Origin: Aspidiotus rigidus
Taxonomy: Eukaryota > Arthropoda > Insecta > Hemiptera > Diaspididae
Assembly: GCA_035079385.1 (NCBI GenBank)
Contig: JAVHKY010000043.1
Coordinates: 2,232,001-2,296,000 of the forward strand
Reading direction: 5' to 3'
Length of the DNA stretch: 64,000 bases
The position numbers were made by a program, and so were the translations under genes. Of the stretch, positions 1 to 13,100 are shown piece after piece; position 1 is the stretch's first letter, and each line of letters begins with the position of its first letter. The notes beneath the pieces were generated by a model. The model saw only the letters and a list, made by a program, of their open reading frames with translations. It was not told the origin of the DNA and did no database searches.

Positions 1-1105
1 GAGGTATCAGAAAAGACATGAAATATGTCAAAAGCAAAAATCTAAATTTGTTTCTTCACCAATTTGTCCTTTTAAATTTTGTTTCCTTCTTTTTTTTAAG
101 GGGGGGGGGAGGAAGATTGCACCCGTGTTTGCCTCTCCTGCAAATTCGTTCCCATTAGCAAGATTTTGTAAAATAGGTATCCGAAGATGTAATACGGAAC
201 TTCGAGTCTTGACTTGAAGTCGGTCATCATGAATGTTAGTAATTTGGAGGACTTTCAAATTAGTTTAAAATCACGTAAAAGACGTTAGCACAATTATGAA
301 AAGCGCATTACGACTTTCGAGCAATGGAATACAAATCATGGTCTAGCATCGGCAGCCTTCCAACAGAATTTTAAGAAAATTTGAAGACTGATGACAAACA
401 AGTGGGTAAATTTTATAGATTATAAGAGCTTCGTCCGCTACTGTATTTCAGCAAACAAATTGACCAGTAGGTCGTGCCTTTTAATATGCTACGATTAATT
501 AAGTAACTGTTCTAGAAAAATCGTAAATCTTTGAAAAAAGTTCTATACTAAGTATAGGTACTTAATGTCGTAAGGAGCAAGACTGAAACAGTGGTTTATT
601 TTAAGGAGAGCAATATTGTAGACGTGATGAGCACGAATGAAAAAGAGAAAACGTTGTACGAATTGTGTTTGAAACTATTTAAAGAGGAAAAAAATAAAGT
701 GTTAATGAAAGGTCACCGCATTTACAAGCGCGTGGTTTCTATAGTGACGCTTTTGCGGGACGTCCTTTCACCCCTAAAATGAAACCAATGAGAATTACCC
801 GCGACAAATCGATCCTCCAATACGAAGGCATCTTGTGCCACTTTAGGGGATTTATTTCCTGAAATGGCTGTCGTTTAGCTTCTTTTCTGAACGATTTGAC
901 GATTTTAAGCCTCATTACCTCTCTATATTGTGCCATAAAACCGCTAACAAGTCTTGTACGTTTTCGCGAACTTATTTACCCGGAATAATAAAAAAATACG
1001 CGCGAGTTTTCTTTAAAAGATACGTCGTTCAATTTGAATTTGTGCGCGCTTGTCCGTAGCGGACTAGTTTTTTTTTATTTTTGGTTTGTTCGACGACGTT
1101 TGTTC
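1..1105. other. upstream region of bsh, no gene seen
   Basis: No coding exon, RNA gene or mobile-element end can be supported here. Short open frames at 28-258 (-) and 591-782 (+) have no recognisable domain, start at unconvincing positions and look like chance. The stretch just left of 1106 must hold the bsh 5' UTR and promoter, but no TATA box or initiator stands out. Confidence 0.5.
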
Positions 1106-4100
1106 ATGAATGTATCAGAATTACCAAACTACATGCATATGAACGACATGACGAATACAAATATGAATGATAATGTATCGGTTGAGAATAACCATCGTCA
1201 CGCGAATACCATCAGAAATGGCAATAAAACCTCATTTTTGATAGACGACATTCTGTTTCCAGCCAAACTAAGGACTGATTCAACGCGACCGGTAAATATA
1301 CCTAATAGTAATAATTCTCGCAAAAAGAGCCTACGAATTCATTTACTTTTAGAAATCGACGCATCTTTGCTTAATATCAATGACGTACTTATATTTCGCC
1401 TAGTTAATGACTGAATGTAATACCTACATGTAGCTGATGTACGATATAGATATTGAATGGGTACTAAAACATTTTCTTTGGATAGAAAATAAATGGAGAA
1501 AGTACCTAGTCAATATAGATACCTAATACTTGGATGTAGCTCTATTTAATTTAAAAAAAAAATTCTTCGGTTGTTCGTCCTATTCTGAAGCCGCCTTGTT
1601 TCGTAGCTAGATAGTAAATTATTTTGTTCCGGGAACAATCGAAGTCTTTTGTTAATCATTTGCTGAAATAGCCAAGTTATCTCAATATTTTGGTGAGAGC
1701 GGGTTGACAGGATAGGATCAAGTCGCTTAATTGACTCTTCAAGATCAAACTTTATACAAATTCGTTAATCGATTATTATTGAAATAATACAAAATGCTTT
1801 TTTGTATGTAACAGGAGCGTAATCGTATATTTTACATTTTTTTTCATGGGTAGGTAGAATTTATTTCAAGTTTATTACTTAGGTATTTTAGTCCTCCAAT
1901 AACACAAATGTATACCAAATAAAAATGAGATACAAAAAATTCCCTAGTTTTCAGTAGTGGGTAACTTATAAGTGTACCTCTCTTAGCCTTTAGCTAATCA
2001 GATTAGGCAGTAAGTTATGCAGCGCTAGTATTGATTGGATTAGTGTAATGAAAGAATCAAGATAGCAATAATTTATTACTCTAATTAAGCTTTCTGAAAG
2101 GATATTGAATGCACTGTAAACGTGACTTTCTTCACAGGTATTTTCTTAAAATGGAGTAAAATCTCGGTGTGTTTCGGTTTGGATAAATTTATGAGAAAAT
2201 ATAAATAGAGCGTGCTGATTTATACGTGTATACGCTGTTTTCCCGTCAAAGCCCCCTTTGATGGCAGGTATCCAAACCAAATCACAAGTTCATCGAAGTC
2301 TAACGAAGGTATACTCGAAGGAATAATCTCAAATTACAAATATCGCAGAAACAATTACCTACCAGATAAAACGCGAGCGTTTACGGTTCAACAACTATCA
2401 TAACTTAGACTACAAGTAAGATATTGAAGCAACGGTACCTATTTGTAATTGTGAATTAATCCTTCAAGTGTACTTTGCTCACTATATGACCAACCGTAAC
2501 CTGGAAAATCGAATCAACTCAACACCAAAGTCTCTTGAAGTCTATGAGGGTTCAACTTTCATAGATGTTATGAGGAATCGTCTCCCTTAACTTTTTAACA
2601 GTGTTGATGGTTTCATTAATAACGTTGACTTGTAGGTATACTTATTTAAAACTTACGCCGACGCACGGGTTAAAAAAACTGAACAGTTATATAACTAAGA
2701 ACCAGACGCGGATCCAGACGATCACTTTGTCAGAGGAAATAGTCCGAAAAAAGTCTGAAGAATCTTTCTCCTTTTTTTGAATATTTTCCTTGATACTGCA
2801 GATTTTTCGTTGTTTTTTGTTCGGTGGGTTCCTCCATTTCCCCCGTGGATCCGCGCTTGAAGCACGTATAAATTGAAAAGTTTTGGAAGAGTTAATTTTT
2901 GGAGAGTGTGTATGTATGTATAATATGAGCAATAGAATAAATAGCTTAAACGAGGGTACGGAGTGATTATCAAATGGAAAAATACGATGCATAAAGCGTA
3001 GACTCGAGGACGATTGTGTAGAATGAATTTATAAGGAGATGCACAAAACTAGAAAGAAAGAAGATTGGTGTGCGCAACGATTCATTTAGAAGGAAACATA
3101 TGGAAAAAATTCCCCATCCGAAGAAAAAATATGGTATACATTAATTCGGAATCTACGTAGTGATTTTGAAAATTCTCTTTTCAGCTAAAAATATTTCAAG
3201 TAATAAGATTCTCGATACGCGGTACCGGTTGTGTGAAAATTTTGGCAAACATCAGCCACTCTTTTACCATATTTAACGAATAAACTGCGTTAATAGATCA
3301 ACAGATGGCTTTCTCAAAAGGGAAACAAATGAAAGAATTTAAGAGTCTAAAATTTTTTAGTAAAGAAAACATGCTAGTCTTATGAGTTCGTGTATACCAG
3401 TTCATGTCCCTTTTGAAGTTTCTTTTTTTTTTTCTTCTCTTTCTTTTTTTTTTCTTTTGGTGAAGGTTACTAAACTGCTGTCCACTGGTGGTGGTCAATT
3501 GTCAACTAAAGTTAATAAAAAGCGATTCCGACGTTAAAACTTACCTAGAGTCTGTGCTATAATGTACACAGCTACAGGGACGTCCCGTGTTTGATAGTAA
3601 ACACATGGGCCATTTGAAGATACATGAGGGTGTTTAGATTAGAGATATGGTATAGATCCATTTTTTGTTGTCATTTCTTTTCTTTCTGTTTTTTCTTTTT
3701 GTTAGAGTATCGTCCATACGCGTAAGTGACCCCCTGGTCTATGGAGGGGCACTATAATTTTCTTAAATCAGGGCAGTATATTATGTGCACTATTAATATA
3801 CATATGGAGGTCAAAGTGTTTGTTCTGAAAATGTTATCGAAAAAGCTGTTCATCACTAGCTTTTCCTTTGTATGATGACCAGCCCAGATCCTGGTCAGAC
3901 TATGAGAATCGACGAACCTTAAACGTTAGGCTTTTGGAGTAGATGTTTAATTTACGTCAAAAACATATGAATAATGCTCGCGAATAGAGATATACAGTCG
4001 AACCTCCGTAAGTGGCACCTATATAAAAGGAAAACCTGGATTAGTGGTAGGAAAATGCTGTCCCCGTGACTTGGCCTATCTATTTGCACGTAAATTTACC

Positions 4101-7100
4101 TCTGCAAGTGGAATAGCAAACCTATATAAATGGAATCTATTCAGAGGGAAAAAATATATTTTTTCATCAATATGCCTCTACAAGTGGAATGTAGCTCGTC
4201 TACAACCTCTACAAGTGAAATTCAGAATGACATATACCTCTACAATTGGAATGACCTCTGTAAGTGAAATTCATGATTACATTTTCAAAAATTATCATCT
4301 CTCGACTCTCGCAGTGTACTGTATTGAACGTGTTTGAATTTGTTACAACTTCGATATGGCATACGTACAACTGATATGATGGCGTGTGAGATGGTTTAGT
4401 GTCCAACATACATACAGTATAGCCAGCTTCTTTTATCGTGATGAGGTTCTAATTTTTTTGCGATGTCGTTAAAGCGTAAATTAAAGACTTTAAGCTTACA
4501 AAAAAAAGTTGAAATTATTGAGCACGTTGAAGCTAATTATGGTAAACGTCAGTCCGAGTTGGCAAAGGAATTAGGGGTGCCTGAATCAACATTATCGCGG
4601 ATACTTTCGAAGAAGGATGAAATCAAAGAAGCAGCCAGTGTTGATGGAGATTCTAAGCGGCGAAAAACGATAATGACGAGGAACCTGTACACGCAGAACC
4701 ACATGTATCACGGAAAGGTGCACTCCATTCACTACATAGTCTGCTATTATATTTCGAAAGAAGCGACGATGTTCAACCTGACATTTTCAACACGTTGTAC
4801 TCACTCGAACGCCAACTCGATCGGACCCGTGTAATGACTCAAACTAAAATTACAGACTTTACCGCTTGAAATACATTATATGTAGGCCTATGTCATTTTT
4901 TAAATGCTGTTTTTTTTTCGAATAAACCTATATAAGTGGATTTTTTTTTTTTTTTCACCTCTATAAGTGAAACTCGTGTAACTGAAAACCTGGATAAATG
5001 GAAGAAAAGTAGTGTCCCCCAGCGATTCCACTTACGGAGGTTCGACTAGTTATATTATGTTACGTTAACAAAGGTTTACAAATTAGATACGCGAGTGACG
5101 TGATTTTTCTTCTGCTGTGGCTTGAATGACAGATGACCGCCCCGATGGTGGCCCTTATATACCGTCGCAGCTATAGGCCCAGACTAAAGCCTTGTTGCAT
5201 GTCGGGTGATCTCATTGCGCCGCGATCGCCGTCGATTTATTCCATATTGCTGATTTTACTTCTTGATACTTTTTTGCGGACGACTCTATGTTCGAATTGC
5301 GCTATTTTCTTGGCGTCTACTCATCGCGGCCAAAGACCTATGCTTCTTTGTAAATTCCAGTACACCAGACTCTGATAAAGAAAAACTGCTCCTTCCGTTC
5401 TAAATAAGACTCTGCTGAATTGCGCTAAGAAATTAGGTAGTTTTTTCCAAACAAACGTGGCGAAAGTGGTATTTCTGTGCTAATTTTCAGAAACATAAAG
5501 CACACCGGTACGCAACACGTTTGGAAACGTTGATCGCCCACACTCACACTTAGCTTGACTTGGTATCGCTCTGTTTCACCAACTTCGCGCTCGATCGTTC
5601 GGTATCAACCATTCTCTTTTCCAAACTAGTTGCGTAAATTACTATTCAGCAACTAGTTTGGAAAAACGAACGATTTTCTGAACGAGCGCGAAGTTAAGTG
5701 AAGCTGATCGTGAGTGTTATATATTCGCTTGATTTTAATGAAAGAAAATGTAAGACTTTGACGATTGAAATAGACTGATGTAGTAATGGAACCAAATTAC
5801 ATACTTACATTGAATGATAAAGCGAATATATATCAGTGAGAGTCGGCGATCGGCTTTTCCGAACGAGACAATCGTCCAAACGTGTTGCGTACATGCTATT
5901 TTTCTGAAAATTATTGCAGAAAATACCATTTTGTCTACACTTGCTGATTTCACGTCGACATAATTCAGTGAAATTTCATTTAGATGTTATTTCAAATTAT
6001 TTCCATTTTTACTTTGGCACTAGGCAATATGGGTGTCTAATCACATTCTTCTCTTCAAATGTGCAATTCAAAAATCTTGTTTTCAAATGTTGCAAAATTG
6101 GCTAATATGGAAAATAGCTTTCGAACACTAAAACACAGGACAGTACAGTTTGCCGGTATCGTTCCAAACTTCAAATCATTCAAGGTGGTGAAATGATGGA
6201 AGGTGATGCATTAGTTTCTCATACATTACATCGGGATATGAATAGGTAACAAGTCAAGAGTATCGACATTGAAAGATGGAGCACCATATATATTGGGGGC
6301 AGAATAAAGACACTAAAACAAAGGATCCTCGATGCAGTTGCAAATTTTTTGCTTTTGCCAAATGAGCTTCATTCCAAATTACCAATCACTCAACTCAATA
6401 CGCACAGATTGCAAGAGATGAAAAGGAAAATGGAAAAAACTCGCAACCTACGTGGTGAGCTGCTTGAGGTTGCCTTCGTTACCTAACTTTGTTCCTCACC
6501 TATCATAATTATAGCTTAAAAATAGAAATTTTTACAATTCCATCTTCTATCATATACTTATACAGCTATTGGAAGTTGAAATTTTTCCAAGTCCCCCTTC
6601 TCATATTATACCTACAGCTCAGAAGTAGAAATTTATAAGTCCCCCTTCTTTCATAGACGTAGGTATATAGCTTGGCGGATGCAATTTTTTCAAGTCCCAC
6701 GTTTCGCCTCCCAACGCCTGTCATTTCTTTTTTCAAATTACCCTCCCATAAAACAGCATTCCTGTTAAAAACACACTGCAAGAGTGCCAGTACTAAATAC
6801 AATGATAACGGCTCAACTCACATCATTTGAGCAATTATAGAAAAAGAGCTTCATCTATATTCAAAATTGATTTGATAATGAAGCGTTTTTTGTAATCGCT
6901 TCAATTGATAGTTTGGGCGATTCAAGATCTACTAGCTATAGTTCGTCTGATTCACCTAAAAACAATCCTGGTGAAGCCAAAGAACTGAGAAATACGTCTT
7001 CTTCATCTGATTGAAATTCTAATGGGTCTTTAGACAAGAGTTTCACGCTCCCAGATATTGAAAAATAGGTAGGTAAGTGCGACTTTGAAAGAATTGAAAA

Positions 7101-10100
7101 ATTATCCATGTTAAATGCGTAAGTTAAACCATCGTTTTTTAAGAACTGAAAATATAAGTATAATTTAAAAAAGAAAATGGTAAAAACTTTTTGTTTTAGA
7201 AGAAAAAACGTCTGATATGAATAAAGAATCGTTGCAAGAAGCACTGGCTACATTCTTTCGACACTCGAAGCACTTTCCACCCATAACTTACTACCAAACC
7301 CGATATTCTTTCAGCAGTGAACATACTTTTCCCAAAAAATTAAATGCATAATAAGCTTCTGACTAACCTTTCTCGTAAAAACATTTTCTAAACGCTTCGG
7401 ACTATTCATCCCAAGAACTAACATGCATTATTTTCCAGTGTGCAGAAAATGCGGAATCCGTGAGGAAAAGCCGTAACGCTTCGACACGCTGTCCTTCGAT
7501 GATTTTTAATCGGTCGCATTCCAAAACGAACAACTCGGGCCAACTTTCAGCGCTTTATAGAACTCAATCAATGATTTCTCTCGAAGTTCGCTTTCAAATC
7601 AATTAGGGGGTACTTTATTTGATCGGAAACTCCGAAACGGTGTACTATAAGTTGCATAAACATTCCCAAAAACCTTGCAAGATTCGGGAAGCCAGCGGTC
7701 ACTGCGCGACGCGACGCTTGTCGGGCGTGCGTGGGTACTGGGTATAGTCCTCGTAATAAACGACGATGAATGATTTTGCAAGGTCATATTTCTGGGCTCC
7801 GTTTTTCGACGAATTTTTTCGATCTTTGGAAATGTTGGTTCAACGAAAGGCGCTATCGGAACAGAATCCTAAATTTTGGCTCTAGAAGAATCTTACTCTC
7901 GTCAGAAAATAGACCAATTTTTACCAATTTCAACGTTTAATTGAAAATGTATAAAAAAATTTTTAATTTTGCTTCGATAGCGCTCCTGGTTGGACCTTTC
8001 TGGAAAACATTTCAATTATTCAGAAAGATCCGTTAAAAATTCGAGCAGTGAAATGTGATTTTCGGTACCGTGTTTTACGAGCATATTTTTACGTGTAAAG
8101 CACACTCTTAACTCGATTTGATGACACTCTAGAACATCACCTTCATCAACCAAGAATGGATTCGCATTAATCCTAAATTTCGTCTTTAGCTGCCTCAAAG
8201 CTGAAAACCCCTCTTGAAATTCAGTCATCAAGTTTTTCAGCTACCATCATATTTTTCTGTGAGCGCAGGGATCTCTGACTTTTTCACAAATTCAGAACAC
8301 ACTGAGAAGTGAATGGAATTACATTTTTCAACTTGTGCAATGAATAGCTTCAGTTTATTTTCAAATGCTGTTATGTCATTTAAGAGCTCAAAGATGTGTT
8401 TCTTTTGCGTCAACAGCTTCAGATTCAGTTGGTTGAGATAGTTTTACACGTCAATTGAGAGAAATAAATCCCACATCCATTCATCATTGTCCAGCTCTTG
8501 CAATGGCTTTCCTTTCTCCACCATGAACATTTCTATTTCAGATCTCAAATCGTAGAAGCGTTGTAGGCCCTTTCCCAGACTCAACCAACGTACCTGGGTA
8601 AAGTACAGTGAAATCCGCTTAAAACGTTTTTCAAGGGACTAGTAAAAAAAAACGTCTTACCCGGGAAACAAAAAATGTAAAAAAAGTCTGAAATTTCAAT
8701 TTCTATATTGTAAAGAACATAATTTTTTGTAGTACATTACATGCAGTTAAGCAACTGTGGCGACTATAAATTTATCAATTGTTGTCTTACTGACATGTTT
8801 TTTTGAAGCATCTCTTGACAAAGAATTTTCAACCCTATTGAGGCTTTGAATGAGGGCTTCAGAATCACTGAATGAAAATAACAATTTCTTCAAATTGTGG
8901 ATAGAATCTAATTTAGTGGTTAATGAAGGAGTATCTTCAAGTTCTTCTTCTTCTTCTTCTTGATCTTCACCATTGTCTTCATTTTTGTCATCTCCTGGCT
9001 CGTAATGTCGTCTATATCTCTCAGTTCACAGGTTACAACATCATCGTCTAGATACATTCGTAACCCGGAAAATGGTTTAGTTCATCAACTTCCTCTTGTT
9101 CTTCTCCCACATTGTTTGTAGGGCCTTCAAAAAATTTGGCTTTTCGGAAACAGTTTGCAATGACTTCGCAGGTTTTACATCATCCCAGGCTGAGAGAAGT
9201 AAAGATTTTTATTCTGAAGGCATGTTCTGACGTGATATCTTGTTGAAAAAAAGCGTTTTACCCGGAGATGCAAGAGCGTAGGTACCTATTAGACGTGATG
9301 TTTTACATAAAAAATGACTCTAAAATCAAGGGATCGAGCAAAAAACGCGTATTATAGCGGGAAATCGCATTAAACGGGAGCGTTTTAAGTGGATTTTACT
9401 GTAAATTACATCACTATACTCACAAAGAATTTCCTGTAAGAATGTTGAAACTGCCGGTGGTTGAGGGCGTGTAGGTAATCGAATGAAATTGACTGTTTTA
9501 ATTACAGGAGTTATCACAAATTATCAAATCAACTGTCTTTTATACGACTGCATGGTTTTGCAGAGTGTTCAACGTTATTAACGAGAGATTTTGGGTTCAT
9601 TTGGATGAAAGTGTTTCGAGTAATTCTCAAAATAAATAGATCTCATCGATGTATATTTGAGTTCTATGCGCGCGTAGCATTTATTGGCTGGAAGAATTTT
9701 TAATGGACAACCGTACAGGATAGAAAAATTATAACTCTTAAAATGCACGTTCAAAATGATCGATAGATTTAAAACATAGCCACGTATATTTTTGATTATT
9801 ACTACAAGTACATAGGTACCTACTTGAATTTAGATATGGGTGGTTAAATTTAGAGATGAAAAAGTCGGTAATAATTACGCTGCTGCGTAAGCATATTTTT
9901 CTCGCGTTTTTCTCATCATCATTATTATTATTATTGTCATTTTTCTTCTTCTTCTTCTTCTTCTTATTATTATATTAGGTATTATTTCTGCAGTCTGAAC
10001 AAGGAGTCTTCACTGGGAGTCTATCGTACTAATACGGTAAATATAGGTATATACCTAGTTATTCATTATACAGATACATTTTATTCATTAGTTGGTAAAC

Positions 10101-13100
10101 CTCGCTGCAGAATGAAGGATTATTATTATCATTAGGTATTAGTATTATTATTTTTTGAGGGATAAAATGGTCGACCTCGCTTTTTATAGATGTTACACTA
10201 ATCTCAGTATTCAATATTTGTTCTAGATCTCAACGATTCATCATAAAAATATCAATAATACTTCGAATTCAGATTGGTGTACTTTCATACCACCAGCAGC
10301 AATGGCTGCCGCTTACTTGTCCAGCTATTCACCTCAATATATTCAGTCGAACAATGCACCATATGGAGATACTTCATTTTTTCTTGGACAACAAGGTAAG
10401 CTCATTTTTAATAAAGAACGAAGAAAGTGAAAAAGGCAGTCTTTGAACTTTTTTGAACATTTTCAAAATACTGGAAACAGTCGGAACCCGATGTGCACTT
10501 GACGCATTACTGTCATAATCCAACGTTTTTAGAAGAATATTGGCGTCGCAATGGTGAACGAGATCCGTCGAAATTGTTTTTGTACTCTGATTGGTTATTT
10601 TTTGACGTACCGTATCACCGTCACAAGAGTACGCAGTCCTGCTTCGTTCATATGTTTCTCAATTGTGAGGAAATATTGCATCAAGATAGGAATAAATAAA
10701 GATAAGAGATTTTCCATAGTTTTACATGCCTAAAGCACCTCTTGAGAGCCGTCAAATTTGATTTCCATCTAAGGAAATTTATATTTCACCGTCGACTACC
10801 GCATGCTCGACTTAGTCTGTTACCTTACGTATTCCTTTACAATAATTACCATAAACGGGGGCGAAAATAGAACTGGCTGTGTGAGAATGTGAAAAAGTCG
10901 CTAACCTGCTTCTTTAGCGCTGTATAGTGATAGTGCCGACACCAGACTACAGGAATTTTATATCCGCTGGTCACTTCGGGTCAATGATAGCACAGCGCAA
11001 AGGAAACAGGTTTGCGACTGCAGCTGATTCTTTGTCACATTCTCACACAGCCAGTTCTATTCCCCCCCACCCCCCGTTTATGGTGGTACATGGCTAATCT
11101 CAAAAATCAGAAATCACTTTATAATCTGTGAGTTTTCTTGGGCAAAAATAGATAAAATCCTTATATTTTACATTTTACTGGTACCCGTATAACTATATTT
11201 CCAAGTTTTAGTTTATAATAGTGGCGTCGCAAAGAAAGGGAAAGACCAAAAATTAACCCCGAAACATATAATTATCGGTGTGATATTTTCAAATTGTGAT
11301 ATTACAGGGTATACAAAATTTCCATAAACTTCCTCTACCACTTCCACTCTCTCCTTCTGTCACACATGAGAAGTTTCTCTTTTCATGTTAGGTATAAGCA
11401 AGCTACAGTAAAAGGATCTTTATCCAAAAAATATAATTTTAAATAATTGATAAGTTTTCTCATCATATATTACTCTAATCTATGATAAATAATTATGCAA
11501 GCACAGGATTGCCGATAGGACCATTTTTCACAGCTGGTACAGAGTTTATTAATAAGCAATGTCGACGCCGAAAAGCAAGAACTGTATTTTCGGATCAACA
11601 GTTGACAGGTTTAGAGAAACGATTCGAAGCTCAAAGGTACTTGAGCACACCTGAAAGAGTGGAATTAGCCACAGCATTGCATTTATCCGAAACACAAGTA
11701 AGTGCTTCACTAGACTTACATTATTCAGTATACGTCCTGTATCAAACAGTCTTCTTTCTTTGGATAGTCATTATTTTATACGCGGCAGCACAAACTCACT
11801 CGTCATTATGTTTTCCTTTTCTCTCCATGTAGAAAGTCTACTGCCGCATTTCATAATTTTTTTCGAACGGGAAATTTTTCGATTTTCATATAGTTGGTTA
11901 GGATCGATCTTCTTGGTCGAACTTCGCCGACTTTTCCATTTGGAAAAGGAGTTACTACACCCGCCCGTTCAGATTTCCTTGTACATTTATTTATTTATAG
12001 GCAAAAGCCTGTCAACAAGATTTTTTTGTCCGCTGAACCTGAACTCCTATCCGAAACTACTGGAGGGATTTTTTTGCGTAACTTAGCCAGATTATATATA
12101 CGTAGTGTTAGCCTATATCTGAAGGTATGCACATCATACAACTTTTTGAGGATCGGATGAAAAGTTCTTGAGATATACTCAGCTTCTAAAAAATGTCTCA
12201 CTATTGTGAATAGTTGCTTACGTTACGAGAAGTCGACTTTCTTATCCTTTTGTTATTAGTAAGTACGCGTATTGTAATGAAAAATCTTTTGTAATATTTT
12301 AAATATTTGTTTCCTTTTGTCAAACTCATTATTTATTTATCTATTCATTATTAATCTCACATCGATAATGAAAACCTTGAGTTTGAATGGTTGAGGACAA
12401 TTTTTTAGTCTTCATCAAGTGTCTCGCAAGACTATCTTCATGACTTTATTCTTAAATTATTGATTTATACATAATTTTTTCGTGTATACATAATTAATAG
12501 TACCTAGTTTATAGTTAATTTGAGGTGTCTCAGGAGATGGAAATATTATTTTCAATTGCCGTTTTTCTAATTTTTTAAAATCGCGGTTAAATACTTCATC
12601 GGCCGAATTATATATGATAATTCGGAACGTCGTTCCAAATATAAATAATATATTAACACTGTTGAGAAAATTCTCATTTCGGATTATAAAAAATAAAATT
12701 TAGGTTTCCTAATTAGATTGGGTGTAATTTTACACTGTAATCAGTTTGGTGTGACATGATGGTGATAGACTTCATTAACTGAGTTTTAATGTTCATTCAA
12801 CAAATACCTCTCTTGACTGATACCTAGGTGATTGACATTTAATCGAAAATGGGGGAGTGACTCTCCTAATGAGTTTTTAATGTGTGAGGAGAAAAATCGT
12901 GTACTACTCACACTATTGCGTGAATGTTGTCTTTTCAAATTCTCTTCTTGATGTATGTGTAGGCTACATAGCTCGATGCTCGGAATCTTTCTAGTTTCTG
13001 ATGGATTAAAAGTCGTAATTTTCCAGGTCCTTTCCTCATTTACCCCTCGTACTTTTGTATACACTTCATGCGCGAATTTTTTCAAATCCACCGTCGCAAA

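Noticed and set aside
2687..2992. 101-codon minus-strand frame with a possible signal-like start
   Set aside because: No recognisable domain, and a second frame is equally open over the same DNA; inside the bsh first intron without supporting splice pattern.
4463..4834. Domesticated CENP-B-like host gene
   Set aside because: It lies within TIRs of a Tigger-type element and loses its frame after the first HTH.
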